Shown: positions 35,873 to 44,513 of the stretch, piece after piece | How the letters are laid out: each line of letters starts with the position of its first letter | How positions within the stretch are numbered: position 1 is the first letter of the stretch | Assembly (NCBI RefSeq): GCF_042665255.1 | Contig: NZ_JBHTCD010000004.1 | Origin: Insolitispirillum peregrinum | GTDB taxonomy: Bacteria; Pseudomonadota; Alphaproteobacteria; Rhodospirillales; Rhodospirillaceae | Length of the DNA: 64,000 nt | Reading direction: 5' to 3' (one strand) | Made by a program: the position numbers and the translations under genes | The notes under the pieces: generated by a model | Told to the model about the DNA's origin: nothing | Seen by the model: the letters and a program-made list of their open reading frames with translations, nothing else | The model's database searches: none

Positions 35873-38227
35873 TTATTGCGCCGTCAGGCTGTCAGGTGAC
35901 GGCGGTCCCATCATCGGCGGGCCGTCGTGGTCAATCACCGGCGGTTCGGCATCCGGGGGGATGCCCGCTGCGGCCTGTCTGGCCCGTTCCATGCGGATCC
36001 GCATCGGCGATGCCTGACCGTTGCGGTCTTCACCGAAGTACAGGGTGGTGGCGTTGTACGGAATTTCGATACCGTAACGATCAAACGCTTTCTTCATGCG
36101 GCGATTGAACTCGCGGCCCACCCGCCACTGCTTGCCGGGTTTGGTCTTGATGCGCGCCCGGATCACCACCGCACTGGCAGCGAACTGGTCAACCCCCTGA
36201 ATCTCCAGTGCGGTCAGGATGTCGTGGCTGAATTCGCTGTCCTGCGCCAGATCGTTGGCGATTTCGTTCAGCACGTCACAGACGCGGTCGGTGTCTTCGC
36301 GATAGCCAACGCCGACATTCAGGACATAGAAGCTGTAGTCCTTGGTCATGTTGGTGATGGTGTTGACGGTGGAAAACGGCAGGGTGTGGATGTTGCCCGA
36401 TGCATCGCGCAGGCGCAGCGAGCGGATCGACATGCTTTCGACGGTGCCGGTATAGGTTCCGGCCTGCACCACATCGCCAACCGAGATACTGTCTTCGATC
36501 AGCATGAAGGCGCCGGTGATCACATCCTGCACCAGCTTTTGCGAGCCGAAACCGACCGCCAGACCGACCACCCCGGCACCGGCCAGCAACGGCGCAATGT
36601 TGATGCCGATTTCCGACAGGAAGGTCAGAATGACCATCGCCCCCAGAATCACCACCAGCACGTTGCGCGCCAGCGGCAGCAGGGTGCGGGCGCGGGCCGA
36701 GCGTTCCAGCAGGTTGCCGTCTTCATCGGTGGTGCTGAAATAGCGTTCGATCCATGCCGAGAAGGCTTCCCACACCACCAGCGCCAGCGTCAGGGTAAAG
36801 GCGATGGTGATCAGCCCGCTGGCCACCCGCTGGCCGCTGCCTTCGGTCAGCCAGCCGACGGTATTGATCCCCCAGGCTTGCAACACCCCGAGCAGGGCAG
36901 CCAGAGTGATCACCGCCCGCAAGACGGTTTCCAGCGCGGGCAGATAGCGGTTGGCCCGCTGCTCCAGACCGGGGAATTTGGTTTCGGTGTCCGATGAAAT
37001 GGCAAAGGCCCGATTGAGCAGGGCTTGCAGGACATGCGACAGGATGGTGGTCGCCACCAGCACCCCGACGGTCAGCACGGTTGCCCGTACCATATAGGGG
37101 AAGCCATCCTTGATTTCGGCCACCCACACCACAAAGGCGGCAATCACGTACAGGCTGGCCAGAACGTGCCAGACATCGGCCAGCCGTTCGCGGATGTGCT
37201 GGCTGGCCAGACGACGGGTGCGACCGGCGGGGGGCTTGCTGGTGCCCTTGCGCAGGGCACGGGCCACGCCCTGACGGTTCTGCATGATGAACATCACCGC
37301 CATGGTGGCCAGCACCAGCGCCAGCAGTTTCAGCAGCATGGTGGCGGCATCGCGCGGCAGCCCCAGCAGACCGGCAATCGAGATCGAGAAATAGCCAAGG
37401 ATGGCAATGGATGCCAGACGGCGAATCCAGATCAGCAGGTACTGGGCGGTCTCATCGGTCAGCGGGACCGGGCGCAGGCGGGCTTCGCTGGGGTGCAGCA
37501 GGGTATCGGTAAACACCATCACCCCGCGCAGCAGGGCAATCGCCCCGACAAACCCGGCAATCCCGGACCGGACATCCCCCGAGGCATTGACCAGCGGCAA
37601 GGCCACCCAGGCAGCGATGGCCATCAGGACCGGAGGCACCATCAGCACCACCATCCGCACGCTGAGCAGGGCCGAGCGTTCCCACTTGGCGTCTTCGGAG
37701 ATGCGGGCTTCCAGACGGCGGAGGAACGGCTTGAACGCGGCTTGCGCCAGCATCCGGACCAGCGTGCCGATTGCCAGCACGGCCAGTGCCTTGCCAACGC
37801 CCATCACCAGAGCCTCGAATTCTTCCGGCGTGTCGAGACGCCGTTCGAGGACCTCCAGACCGGCGGGAATCTGGCCGAACTGCCTGCCCAGAGAGGCGAG
37901 CTGCTTGCCCGCCTTGCCAAGGCTGTCCGACAGTCCGCCGACCAGTTGCGAGGCCAGGGTCAGGTCTTTGGCCTGAGCCTTTTCCTGTTCTTTCTGGGCT
38001 GCAAGCGCCGTTTTCAGGGTATCGACGAAGTCCTTGCGTTTGGCATCATTGTCGAGCGTGGAAACCAGATCCTGCAAGGCTTCGGCAGAGGGCGCCCCGT
38101 CAGCGGTGGCGGCATGCGCCGGGGCTGATGGCAGCAGGAGGCTGCCGCCAGCCAGCCACAGGGCCAGCCACAGCCCTGTCATCAGGCGACGTAGGATACA
38201 AGACACTGGAGAAACTCCCGTCATCAT
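35873..38227 (-). CDS. mechanosensitive ion channel family protein (large MscS type)
   Basis: A 784-residue protein. ATG at 38227 or 38224 gives a signal peptide ending in SAPAHA; upstream codons to 38308 are less likely. A periplasmic helical segment (about 40-130) precedes about ten membrane helices. The MscS core near 570-690 has GVVGLAVGFGSQKLVQDVITG (pore-lining helix), then ISVGDVVQAGTYTGTVESMSIRS, and a C-terminal cytoplasmic cage. It should open under membrane tension and release solutes during osmotic downshock. It is monocistronic with a strong terminator. Confidence 0.93.
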   Translation of the reverse strand: MMTGVSPVSCILRRLMTGLWLALWLAGGSLLLPSAPAHAATADGAPSAEALQDLVSTLDNDAKRKDFVDTLKTALAAQKEQEKAQAKDLTLASQLVGGLSDSLGKAGKQLASLGRQFGQIPAGLEVLERRLDTPEEFEALVMGVGKALAVLAIGTLVRMLAQAAFKPFLRRLEARISEDAKWERSALLSVRMVVLMVPPVLMAIAAWVALPLVNASGDVRSGIAGFVGAIALLRGVMVFTDTLLHPSEARLRPVPLTDETAQYLLIWIRRLASIAILGYFSISIAGLLGLPRDAATMLLKLLALVLATMAVMFIMQNRQGVARALRKGTSKPPAGRTRRLASQHIRERLADVWHVLASLYVIAAFVVWVAEIKDGFPYMVRATVLTVGVLVATTILSHVLQALLNRAFAISSDTETKFPGLEQRANRYLPALETVLRAVITLAALLGVLQAWGINTVGWLTEGSGQRVASGLITIAFTLTLALVVWEAFSAWIERYFSTTDEDGNLLERSARARTLLPLARNVLVVILGAMVILTFLSEIGINIAPLLAGAGVVGLAVGFGSQKLVQDVITGAFMLIEDSISVGDVVQAGTYTGTVESMSIRSLRLRDASGNIHTLPFSTVNTITNMTKDYSFYVLNVGVGYREDTDRVCDVLNEIANDLAQDSEFSHDILTALEIQGVDQFAASAVVIRARIKTKPGKQWRVGREFNRRMKKAFDRYGIEIPYNATTLYFGEDRNGQASPMRIRMERARQAAAGIPPDAEPPVIDHDGPPMMGPPSPDSLTAQ

Positions 38228-38399
38228 GGGCGTGGGGACGTGAATGAAAATATCTGTGCGGTAGAACCGTTCAAGCCTCTGATATAACCGGATTGGCCCG
38301 GGAGGCAAGCGCGTCTCGTGCAGGAGATGCTAGCCCTGCAGGCGAACTGTGTATAGGCTGCCGGGCGAAATGTCTGATCCGCAGCAACAAGGAATCCGC

Positions 38400-38738
38400 A
38401 TGTCTGTGACCATCTACCACAACCCGCGTTGCTCGAAATCCCGCGAGACTCTGGCCCTGCTGACCGAACGGGGTGTGGACCCGACGGTGATCGAGTATCT
38501 GAAGACTCCGCCGACGGTGGCCGAGCTGACTGCCATTCTGGCCCAACTGGGGATGGCTCCGCAGGATCTGGTCCGCAAAAAGGACGCCAAAGAGGCCGGG
38601 CTGGACCTGACGGTGTCCACCGAACAGCTGATCGCGGCGATGGTGGCCCATCCGGCGGTGATTGAACGCCCGATCGTGGTGGCCAATGGCAAGGCCCGCG
38701 TTGGTCGCCCGCCGGAATCGGTTCTGGACATTCTGTAG
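38400..38738 (+). CDS. arsC: ArsC-family reductase
   Basis: A 112-residue thioredoxin-fold ArsC protein. The start at 38400 gives SVTIYHNPRCSKSRETLALL with the catalytic Cys11. The Arg of the VRKKDA block and the RPIVVANGKARVGRP block supply the anion-binding Arg residues. Family members reduce arsenate using glutathione and glutaredoxin, but many genomic copies with the NPRCSKSR form have no proven arsenate role. No ars efflux or regulator gene is near, so a general stress reductase is also possible. Confidence 0.88.
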   Translation: MSVTIYHNPRCSKSRETLALLTERGVDPTVIEYLKTPPTVAELTAILAQLGMAPQDLVRKKDAKEAGLDLTVSTEQLIAAMVAHPAVIERPIVVANGKARVGRPPESVLDIL

Positions 38739-38774
38739 GGTAATGGCGGGTAAGGGTGTGAGGGGGGAACAGGG

Positions 38775-39422
38775 ATGGTGATCTCGCGGCGTGCCTTTCT
38801 GGCACCCTTGTCCGGGCTGATGCTGTCCGGATGTCTGAGTGATAACCTGCAACGGCTGGGCCGGGCTTCGGAGATCATTACCGGCAACAGCGGGCAGGCC
38901 TATGACCCGCAACAGGCCCGTCAGCTTCCCTATGCCTCGATGGACGTCAGGCTGGGGATTTCCATGCAGTCGCTGGTGATTCTGGCCTCGGTCGAGGGCG
39001 AGACGCTGCACTGGCTGACCGCCGACAAGGTGACCCTCAGCACCCGGCAGGGACGGGTGATGGCGACCAGCGGGTTTCCCGAAGACCTGCTGAAGACATT
39101 GCCGTGGGGGGATGACCCCATCCTGCAACGCAGCCCGGCCCGGGGGCAGACCCTGCGCCAGATCGACCTGCATTACCGCTCGCTGTACGGGCTGGTGGTC
39201 GAAAGCGACTGGGAAGAGCAGGGGCTGGAAACCGTCGATACCTATGGCGAGGTGCGGACCCTGAACAAGGTGGTCGAACACTGTCGCTGTCGTCGCTTTG
39301 ACTGGGACTTTGAGAACACCTTCTGGCGGGACCAGCGCGGCTTTGTATGGCACAGCGTGCAGTATTTCAGCCCGACCGCACCGCCGTTGCAGATGCGGAT
39401 CCTGAAGCCCTATCAGGGATGA
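38775..39422 (+). CDS. YjbF/GfcB-family lipoprotein with a Tat-type signal
   Basis: A 215-residue protein. The N-terminus MVISRRAFLAPLSGLMLSGC carries a twin-arginine motif (SRRAFL) and a lipobox (LSGC, Cys20), so a folded lipoprotein is predicted. The rest matches the YjbF/GfcB family (SVEGETLHWLTADKVTLSTRQGRV and the Cys-rich VEHCRCRRFDWDF block). Relatives act in exopolysaccharide or group-4 capsule export with three partner genes; none of those partners is present here. A G-rich ribosome site precedes the start. The neighbour downstream is the RIP-like gene. Confidence 0.82.
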   Translation: MVISRRAFLAPLSGLMLSGCLSDNLQRLGRASEIITGNSGQAYDPQQARQLPYASMDVRLGISMQSLVILASVEGETLHWLTADKVTLSTRQGRVMATSGFPEDLLKTLPWGDDPILQRSPARGQTLRQIDLHYRSLYGLVVESDWEEQGLETVDTYGEVRTLNKVVEHCRCRRFDWDFENTFWRDQRGFVWHSVQYFSPTAPPLQMRILKPYQG

Positions 39423-39565
39423 ACGAAGCAGGGCCATCCTCCTGAATCCCGCCCTTGCTTCCTGTCTGTTGTGCCGTGTGTCACTGTGAACCACACTCAC
39501 GGTTCTGACATGAACAAATCAATCCATGCATGCATCACGACCTTTTGTTGAATTTGTCTGTCATG

Positions 39566-39571
39566 TATGAT
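39566..39571 (+). promoter_or_regulatory. possible -10 element before the RIP-like gene
   Basis: TATGAT lies 65 bp before the start codon. The region upstream is AT-rich with TTGTTG at 39545-39550, which gives a short 15-bp spacer. It is the best promoter-like signal between the YjbF gene and the RIP-like gene and suggests independent transcription. Confidence 0.3.
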
Positions 39572-39635
39572 TTCCGGTGGAGGGCTGATTCCCAATCGGG
39601 CTGTCACAGCTTGAACCCCTTTATTGGAGATCCAT

Positions 39636-40217
39636 ATGCCAATAAGACTGCAAAAGGGTGGTGCTTATACGTCTGACATCCGTAAGCTCCGGAATCAAAT
39701 CCGCGCCAATGGAACCAATGCCAATATTGTGGCAATTCCGGTAACGCACCCGGGCGTAGCGGGTACAAACCTGAGTGTTTACATCAATCTGGCCTACCAG
39801 CCGAACGGGCATCTCGCACCGGCGAATGCATCCCTTTACGTCGTTGGTTTCGGGAATGCGAATGGCGTGTGGTTCTTTGCCGGGCTTGGCGCTCTTGCCC
39901 TGCCTGCGGGCGCGCCCTTGCCGGGGGGACAACAAGGGGACTATGGGGCACTGGCCTGTCCCCACGCCTTGCCGAACATCAGCGACCAACAGCTCAGGGA
40001 CGCAGTCCAGACCATGGATGCCTACAACGGTGGGGCAATGACAAATGTTATACGCCACGCCATGGCCTTGTTGATTGTGGCGGTGAGCGAGGCGGCCCGT
40101 TTGGGGGGGATCGAGCGAAAAATCAACAGCGTGCTTGGTAATTATACTGTTCTTGCGGCTGATGCAGAAGCCTGGCAGTTGGTGCACAACTGGGGTGGGC
40201 ACCGGTTGGGCGATTAG
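39636..40217 (+). CDS. ribosome-inactivating protein (rRNA N-glycosylase) homologue
   Basis: A 193-residue protein with the RIP fold of ricin A and Shiga toxin A chains. In order: YTSDIRKLRNQI (N-terminal helix), SLYVVGF with Tyr68 (ricin Tyr80 position), GQQGDYGALA with Tyr103 (Tyr123), VSEAARLGGIE with Glu152 and Arg155 (catalytic Glu177 and Arg180), and HNWGGHRLGD with Trp186 (Trp211). Known members remove one adenine from the sarcin-ricin loop of large-subunit rRNA. There is no signal peptide, B chain or transmembrane segment. The start at 39636 has GGAGA 5 bp upstream. GC is lower than in neighbours. It is shorter than most A chains; activity is inferred. Confidence 0.85.
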   Translation: MPIRLQKGGAYTSDIRKLRNQIRANGTNANIVAIPVTHPGVAGTNLSVYINLAYQPNGHLAPANASLYVVGFGNANGVWFFAGLGALALPAGAPLPGGQQGDYGALACPHALPNISDQQLRDAVQTMDAYNGGAMTNVIRHAMALLIVAVSEAARLGGIERKINSVLGNYTVLAADAEAWQLVHNWGGHRLGD

Positions 40218-40221
40218 AGCC

Positions 40222-40262
40222 GTGAGCGCAAAAGCGGTTCCGGTTTTGCGTACAATCACTGC
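40222..40262. repeat. short palindromic repeat beside the RIP-like gene
   Basis: CGCAAAA at 40227-40233 and TTTTGCG at 40244-40250 flank a GCGGTTCCGG core, followed by TCACTGCG. It belongs to the same family as the copies at 34613, 49925 and 63375. It begins 5 bp after the RIP-like stop codon and is followed by a MITE-like copy, the same arrangement as at 63375. Confidence 0.7.
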
Positions 40263-40301
40263 GACAGGACAAACAGTTAGAGCTGTGAGAATGATCTACA
40301 T

Positions 40302-40486
40302 CACAGGACACGACAGCTTGGCAAGAAAGTGCAGGCTGCCGCCTGAACTGCTCGGGGCCTGAGGCCTCGAACCCCATTTTTTCTTTAAAAATCAAGTCAA
40401 TGGGGTCTGGGGCCTCAAGGCCCCAGCGAGGTTTGGAGCAGCGCTCCATGATCTTTTTGTTTTTTGTCGTGTACTGTGACCTGACG
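40302..40486 (-). repeat. MITE-like structured repeat, copy B
   Basis: A roughly 185-bp element bounded by the inverted repeats ACACGACA (40308-40315) and TGTCGTGT (40465-40472). On the minus strand it aligns end to end with the copy at 58684. Internal hairpins are CAGGC/GCCTG at 40332-40345, TCGGGGCC/GGCCTCGA at 40352-40370, the CTGGGGCCT palindrome and GGAGC/GCTCC. It ends 13 bp past the bioB stop codon. It lies between the RIP-like gene and bioB. Confidence 0.8.
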
Positions 40487-40499
40487 TCGGCACAATACT

Positions 40500-41537
40500 C
40501 TAATCGCGGGCGTTGGGGGCCATGCCTTTCAGGCCCAGCCGGTCGAACAGGGCGTTGTCGCGGTTCATGGCGCTGTTTTCGGTGGTCAGCAGCTCTTCGC
40601 CATAGAACATCGAATTGGCCCCGGCGAGGAACGCCAGTGCCTGGGTCGAGTCGTCCATCGCGTGGCGACCCGCCGACAGGCGGACGATCGAGGCTGGCAT
40701 GGTCAGGCGGGCAACGGCGATGGTGCGGACGAATTCCAGCGGGTCAACACCGGGGGCACCCTGACCGGCCTCATAGGCCGGGGTGCCGGCAATCGGCACC
40801 AGCATGTTGATCGGCACGCTGTCCGGGTGGGTCGGCAGGGTGGCCAGGGTGTGCAGCATCCCGGCGCGGTCTTCACGGCTTTCGCCCATGCCGACAATCC
40901 CGCCCGAGCACACCTTGATCCCGGCATCGCGCACGGCGGCCAGCGTCTTCAGGCGGTCGTCGTAGGTGCGCGAGGTGATCACCTCGGGGTAATACTCGCG
41001 CGAGGTATCGACGTTGTGGTTATAGTAGTCAAGACCAGCCTCGCGCAGGGCGTCGGCCTGTTCGTGGGTGACCATGCCCAGCGTCATGCAGGTCTGCATG
41101 CCGACGCCGCGCACTGCCTTGATCATCGCCACCATTTTGGGCAGGTCCTGATCCTTCAGCGAACGCCATGCCGCGCCCATGCACAGGCGGGTGGCGCCGT
41201 TGGCCTTGGCCTTTTCGGCGCAGACCACCACGTCTTCGACCTCCATCAGCGGTTCGACGCGCAGCTTGGCCTTGTTGCGGGCCGACTGCGAGCAGTACTT
41301 GCAGTCTTCCGGGCACTTGCCGGACTTGATGTTGACCAGTGAGGACCGCTGGATCACGTTCGGGTCGAAATGCTCGCGGTGGACGGCGGCGGCGCGAAAC
41401 ACCAGCTCCATGAACGGCAGGTCGAACAGCGCCAGAATCTCGTCCTTGGTCCAGTCATGGCGCAGGTCGGCATCGCTGATGCGGTCAGCAGAGTGGGCGG
41501 CCGGAGCCGAAGGGCTGATCTGGGTCTGAAGGGTCAT
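40500..41537 (-). CDS. bioB: biotin synthase BioB
   Basis: A 345-residue radical-SAM enzyme that inserts sulfur into dethiobiotin. The SAM cluster motif is CPEDCKYC (CxxxCxxC). Others are VIQRSSLVNIKSGKC, YYNHNVDTSREYYPEV, GGIVGMGESREDRAG, VPINMLVPIAGTP and RLSAGR, where the Arg belongs to the [2Fe-2S] site. The length is normal. No other bio genes are in the window, and a dispersed repeat directly follows it. The nearest upstream minus-strand gene is the ScsB/DsbD-like reductase, 162 bp away. Confidence 0.97.
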   Translation of the reverse strand: MTLQTQISPSAPAAHSADRISDADLRHDWTKDEILALFDLPFMELVFRAAAVHREHFDPNVIQRSSLVNIKSGKCPEDCKYCSQSARNKAKLRVEPLMEVEDVVVCAEKAKANGATRLCMGAAWRSLKDQDLPKMVAMIKAVRGVGMQTCMTLGMVTHEQADALREAGLDYYNHNVDTSREYYPEVITSRTYDDRLKTLAAVRDAGIKVCSGGIVGMGESREDRAGMLHTLATLPTHPDSVPINMLVPIAGTPAYEAGQGAPGVDPLEFVRTIAVARLTMPASIVRLSAGRHAMDDSTQALAFLAGANSMFYGEELLTTENSAMNRDNALFDRLGLKGMAPNARD

Positions 41538-41699
41538 GGGTTTTCCTCGTGATCCTGCGACAGGCCGGAGCTTGGTGGATCACCGCCCGGCCTCTGGTTT
41601 GTCATGGCGCATTAAAGAACGCTTTCGCATGTCCGTAGCATGTCGCTTGTCAGCGGGCAATATCCTCGTGAAACAGTCGGACAGCTTCTGTTCGCAGGC

Positions 41700-43688
41700 T
41701 TATGGGCTGGCGGCGGTCAGGGCATCCACAACCGCTTGAGATGTCAACAATTCCGGCAGGGCAATCCCCTGCGGAGCGTTGGGACCATAGACAACGTTGA
41801 ACGGGATGCCATAGCGGCCAAAAGAGGCCAGATAAGCGGAAATGGCCGGATTGGGGCGGGTCCAGTCGGCCCGCATCGCCACCACCGACGGGGCGGCCAG
41901 CGCCGCCGCCACCGGATCGCGGTCCACTACTGCCGCCTTGTTGACCTTGCAGGTGATGCACCAGTCGGCGGTGACATCGACAAACACCACCTTGCCCGCC
42001 GCCACCTGACGGGCGATGTCGGCGGTGTCGAACGGTTGCCAGACAAAGCGCGACGCGCCGCTGTCGCTGGCATCGGGCGGTGTCAGGATGCTCCACAACA
42101 CGCTGCCCAGCCAGACCGCCGTTCCCAGCAGGGCCAGCGCCAGCACTTTCTTGACCGTCAACATCCAGCGACCGGGGCGGGGCAGGCGTGCGGCCAGACG
42201 GGGGACGGCAGCAATCAGCAGATACGGGGCGGCCATCCCCAGCCCCAGAGCGACAAAAATCGCCAGAATCTCCAGCGGGCCACGGGCAAGGGCAAAGCCG
42301 ACCGCCGTCCCGAGGAACGGAGCCGAACAGGGCGTTGCCAGCAGGGTGGCAAACAGGCCGGTCATGAAATGGCCGGACAGGCGCGTGCTGTGCGCTGATC
42401 CGGCCAGATCACTGATCCTGCCCGGCAGGCGGATTTCAAACAGGCCGGACAGGTTGGCGGCAAACAGCAGCACCAGCACCACCATGCCAGCCAGAAACCA
42501 CGGATTCTGGAACTGAATGCCCCAGCCAACGGCCGCTCCGGCGCTTTTCAGGGCCATCAGGCTGACTGCCAGCACCAGAAAGGCGCTGATGATCCCGGCT
42601 GCCGAGGCCAGAAAGGCTGTGCGGGGTGTTGGCTCGCCCGCCTGCTGGTGGTGGCCGACAAAGGCCAGCACTTTCAGCGACAGCACCGGCAGGACGCAGG
42701 GCATCAGGTTCAGCACCAGCCCCCCCAGCAGGGCGATGGCGATCATGCTCAGCCACAGGCCGGTTTCAGCGGTAGGGATGGGGTCAGGCAAGGCCCCGGT
42801 GGGTGGAACGGCCCGTGTCCATTCAAGGCCGCGGGCACCATCGCCAACGGTGATGGTCAGGCTGGCGGGGAGCGGCGCAGTCAAGGGGGCGCGGAGGATG
42901 GCTCGCTGGCCGTCCTCCAGCCGGGTGACTGAAGGAACGCCGGAAATCAGGGTGGCGGTCGGGTCTCCGGCGGGTTGACCCTCGACATACAGGTCGGCAT
43001 CCGGTCCCAGCGGCGGCGAGGCGGTCAGCGCCAGCGCCAGCCGGGGGGTACCATCGGCACCGGTTTCCAGCACGCTGTCGGTGATGGTCAGGCCGTTGCC
43101 GCTCAGCGGGGCACCGGCGGCCACCGCCGGCGGCACATGGGCGCGGAAGGTTTCGATGGCATGGGCGGCGTCGGTCAGGGTGGCAGAGCCCTGATGGGCG
43201 GGGACGTCCAGCGTGACCTCGGCACGACCGGGGACGCAGATGGTCGAACAGATCAGGTAGTCGGCGGCAAGGCGCAGGGTCAGCGGGTGGCTGGGGTCTT
43301 GCACCCGCACTGCCAGCGGGAAAATCACCTGCTGCTTGTAGCCAAGGGTCTGGATGCCGAGAATTTCAAAGCGGTGGGGATAGGGCCAGCTGATCTCCGG
43401 CGGGGCGGCCAGATTGTCCGATGCCTGCCAGTCGAGGGCGGGCGGATACCCGGCATCCCCCGGCGAGCGCCAGTAAATCTTCCAGCCGTCCTGTAACCGG
43501 AACTCCAGCCCGGCACTCAGGCGGCCATCGGCCGAGGGCGTTTCCTGACCGGCCAGCAGGCGGACATCGGCTTGCGGTGTCCGGGTCCACGGGCCTTCGC
43601 CCGATGCTGCCCACGCCGACGGCAGCGACAGGGCAAGGATCAGCAGGCAGGCGCTGAACAGGCTCGGCAGGCAGAAACGCAGGTGCAT
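41700..43688 (-). CDS. ScsB/DsbD-like thiol:disulfide interchange protein
   Basis: A 662-residue protein with start at 43688 (MHLRFCLPSLFSACLLILAL), giving a signal peptide; an upstream in-frame Met at 43721 is possible. The periplasmic N-terminal DsbD-alpha-like domain (about 30-270) contains a lone YLICSTICVPGRAEV pair of cysteines. The membrane core has LMPCVLPVLSLKVLAF and LLATPCSAPFLGTAVG with the two redox cysteines. The C-terminal thioredoxin domain has ADWCITCKVNK. It moves electrons from cytoplasmic thioredoxin to periplasmic partners. ScsB relatives also serve copper tolerance; no partner gene is adjacent. Confidence 0.92.
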   Translation of the reverse strand: MHLRFCLPSLFSACLLILALSLPSAWAASGEGPWTRTPQADVRLLAGQETPSADGRLSAGLEFRLQDGWKIYWRSPGDAGYPPALDWQASDNLAAPPEISWPYPHRFEILGIQTLGYKQQVIFPLAVRVQDPSHPLTLRLAADYLICSTICVPGRAEVTLDVPAHQGSATLTDAAHAIETFRAHVPPAVAAGAPLSGNGLTITDSVLETGADGTPRLALALTASPPLGPDADLYVEGQPAGDPTATLISGVPSVTRLEDGQRAILRAPLTAPLPASLTITVGDGARGLEWTRAVPPTGALPDPIPTAETGLWLSMIAIALLGGLVLNLMPCVLPVLSLKVLAFVGHHQQAGEPTPRTAFLASAAGIISAFLVLAVSLMALKSAGAAVGWGIQFQNPWFLAGMVVLVLLFAANLSGLFEIRLPGRISDLAGSAHSTRLSGHFMTGLFATLLATPCSAPFLGTAVGFALARGPLEILAIFVALGLGMAAPYLLIAAVPRLAARLPRPGRWMLTVKKVLALALLGTAVWLGSVLWSILTPPDASDSGASRFVWQPFDTADIARQVAAGKVVFVDVTADWCITCKVNKAAVVDRDPVAAALAAPSVVAMRADWTRPNPAISAYLASFGRYGIPFNVVYGPNAPQGIALPELLTSQAVVDALTAASP

Positions 43689-43831
43689 TACGAAAAGACC
43701 CGACAGGACGATGGATATCATCCCCACCGAAGCAGGTCCGCCCGGTGGCGTCAATCCATCACGGAAACTATCGGGGTCACAGCTCCGTGATGCCCGCGGT
43801 GAACAGGCCGAACAGGTCCCTGATCAGAAAA

Positions 43832-43858
43832 CAGGATGCGCAGGATGCGCAGGATGCT
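43832..43858. repeat. three tandem 9-bp repeats before algH
   Basis: CAGGATGCG is repeated at 43832, 43841 and 43850 (the last with one change). It sits 29 bp upstream of the AlgH start, in the region between two divergent genes. Confidence 0.6.
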
Positions 43859-43886
43859 TGCAGCAACTGACGGGAAAGAATACATC

Positions 43887-44468
43887 ATGACTATGGTTAA
43901 GATGATCGACATAACCGACGCTTTGGCCGGAAAGTGCCTGATTGCCATGCCGCGCATGGCGGATCAGAATTTTTCCCGTACTGTCGTCTATATCTGTGCC
44001 CATTCGTCGGAAGGCGCGATGGGGCTGGTGGTCAACCGCGCCCTGCATCAGTTGACCTTTCCCGACATTCTGGAGCAACTGGCGATCGAGCCGCTGGCTG
44101 ACTGCGACCACATTCGCGTCCACGCCGGTGGGCCGGTCGAGGCTGCCCGTGGTTTTGTCCTGCATTCCAGCGACTATAGCCAGTCGTCCACCATGCGGGT
44201 CAATGGCCGGATTGCCCTGACGGCCACCACCGATGTTCTGCGGGCGATTGCCCGTGGTGACGGGCCGCAGAAGTCGCTGATGGCGCTGGGCTATGCCGGG
44301 TGGGGGGCCGGGCAACTGGACCGCGAGATTCTGGAAAATGCCTGGCTGACCGTGGACGCGGACGACGAGCTGTTGTTCAGCCCGGCGCTGGAACGCAAAT
44401 GGGACATGGCCATCCGTCGTCTGGGCATTGACCCGGCGATGCTGCTGGATACGCCGGGCCACGCCTGA
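43887..44468 (+). CDS. UPF0301/AlgH family protein
   Basis: A 193-residue AlgH/YqgE protein. The start at 43887 (MTMVKMIDITDALAGKCLIAMPRM) is chosen because the family begins with the LAG-x-FLIAMP block. Other landmarks are FSRTVVYICAHSSEGAMGLVVNR, the VHAGGPVE loop and GYAGWGAGQLDREI. The function is not settled; relatives are tied to transcription of alginate genes in pseudomonads, but that role is not general. It is a single gene, divergent from the ScsB-like gene. Confidence 0.92.
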   Translation: MTMVKMIDITDALAGKCLIAMPRMADQNFSRTVVYICAHSSEGAMGLVVNRALHQLTFPDILEQLAIEPLADCDHIRVHAGGPVEAARGFVLHSSDYSQSSTMRVNGRIALTATTDVLRAIARGDGPQKSLMALGYAGWGAGQLDREILENAWLTVDADDELLFSPALERKWDMAIRRLGIDPAMLLDTPGHA

Positions 44469-44474
44469 GGCCGT

Positions 44475-44501
44475 CTGCGGAGGGAGTGTGTCCCCCCGCA
44501 G
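44475..44501. other. hairpin between algH and hisN
   Basis: CTGCGG at 44475-44480 and CCGCAG at 44496-44501, with GGG/CCC inside, form a stem between two convergent genes. No T-run follows, so termination would need Rho or a weak hairpin mechanism. Confidence 0.4.
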
Positions 44502-44513
44502 CATCAGCCTTGA

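Noticed and set aside
40135..40362. Small frames after the RIP-like gene as a possible immunity gene
   Set aside because: They are made of the palindromic and MITE-like repeats or overlap the RIP-like gene, and have no plausible ribosome site.
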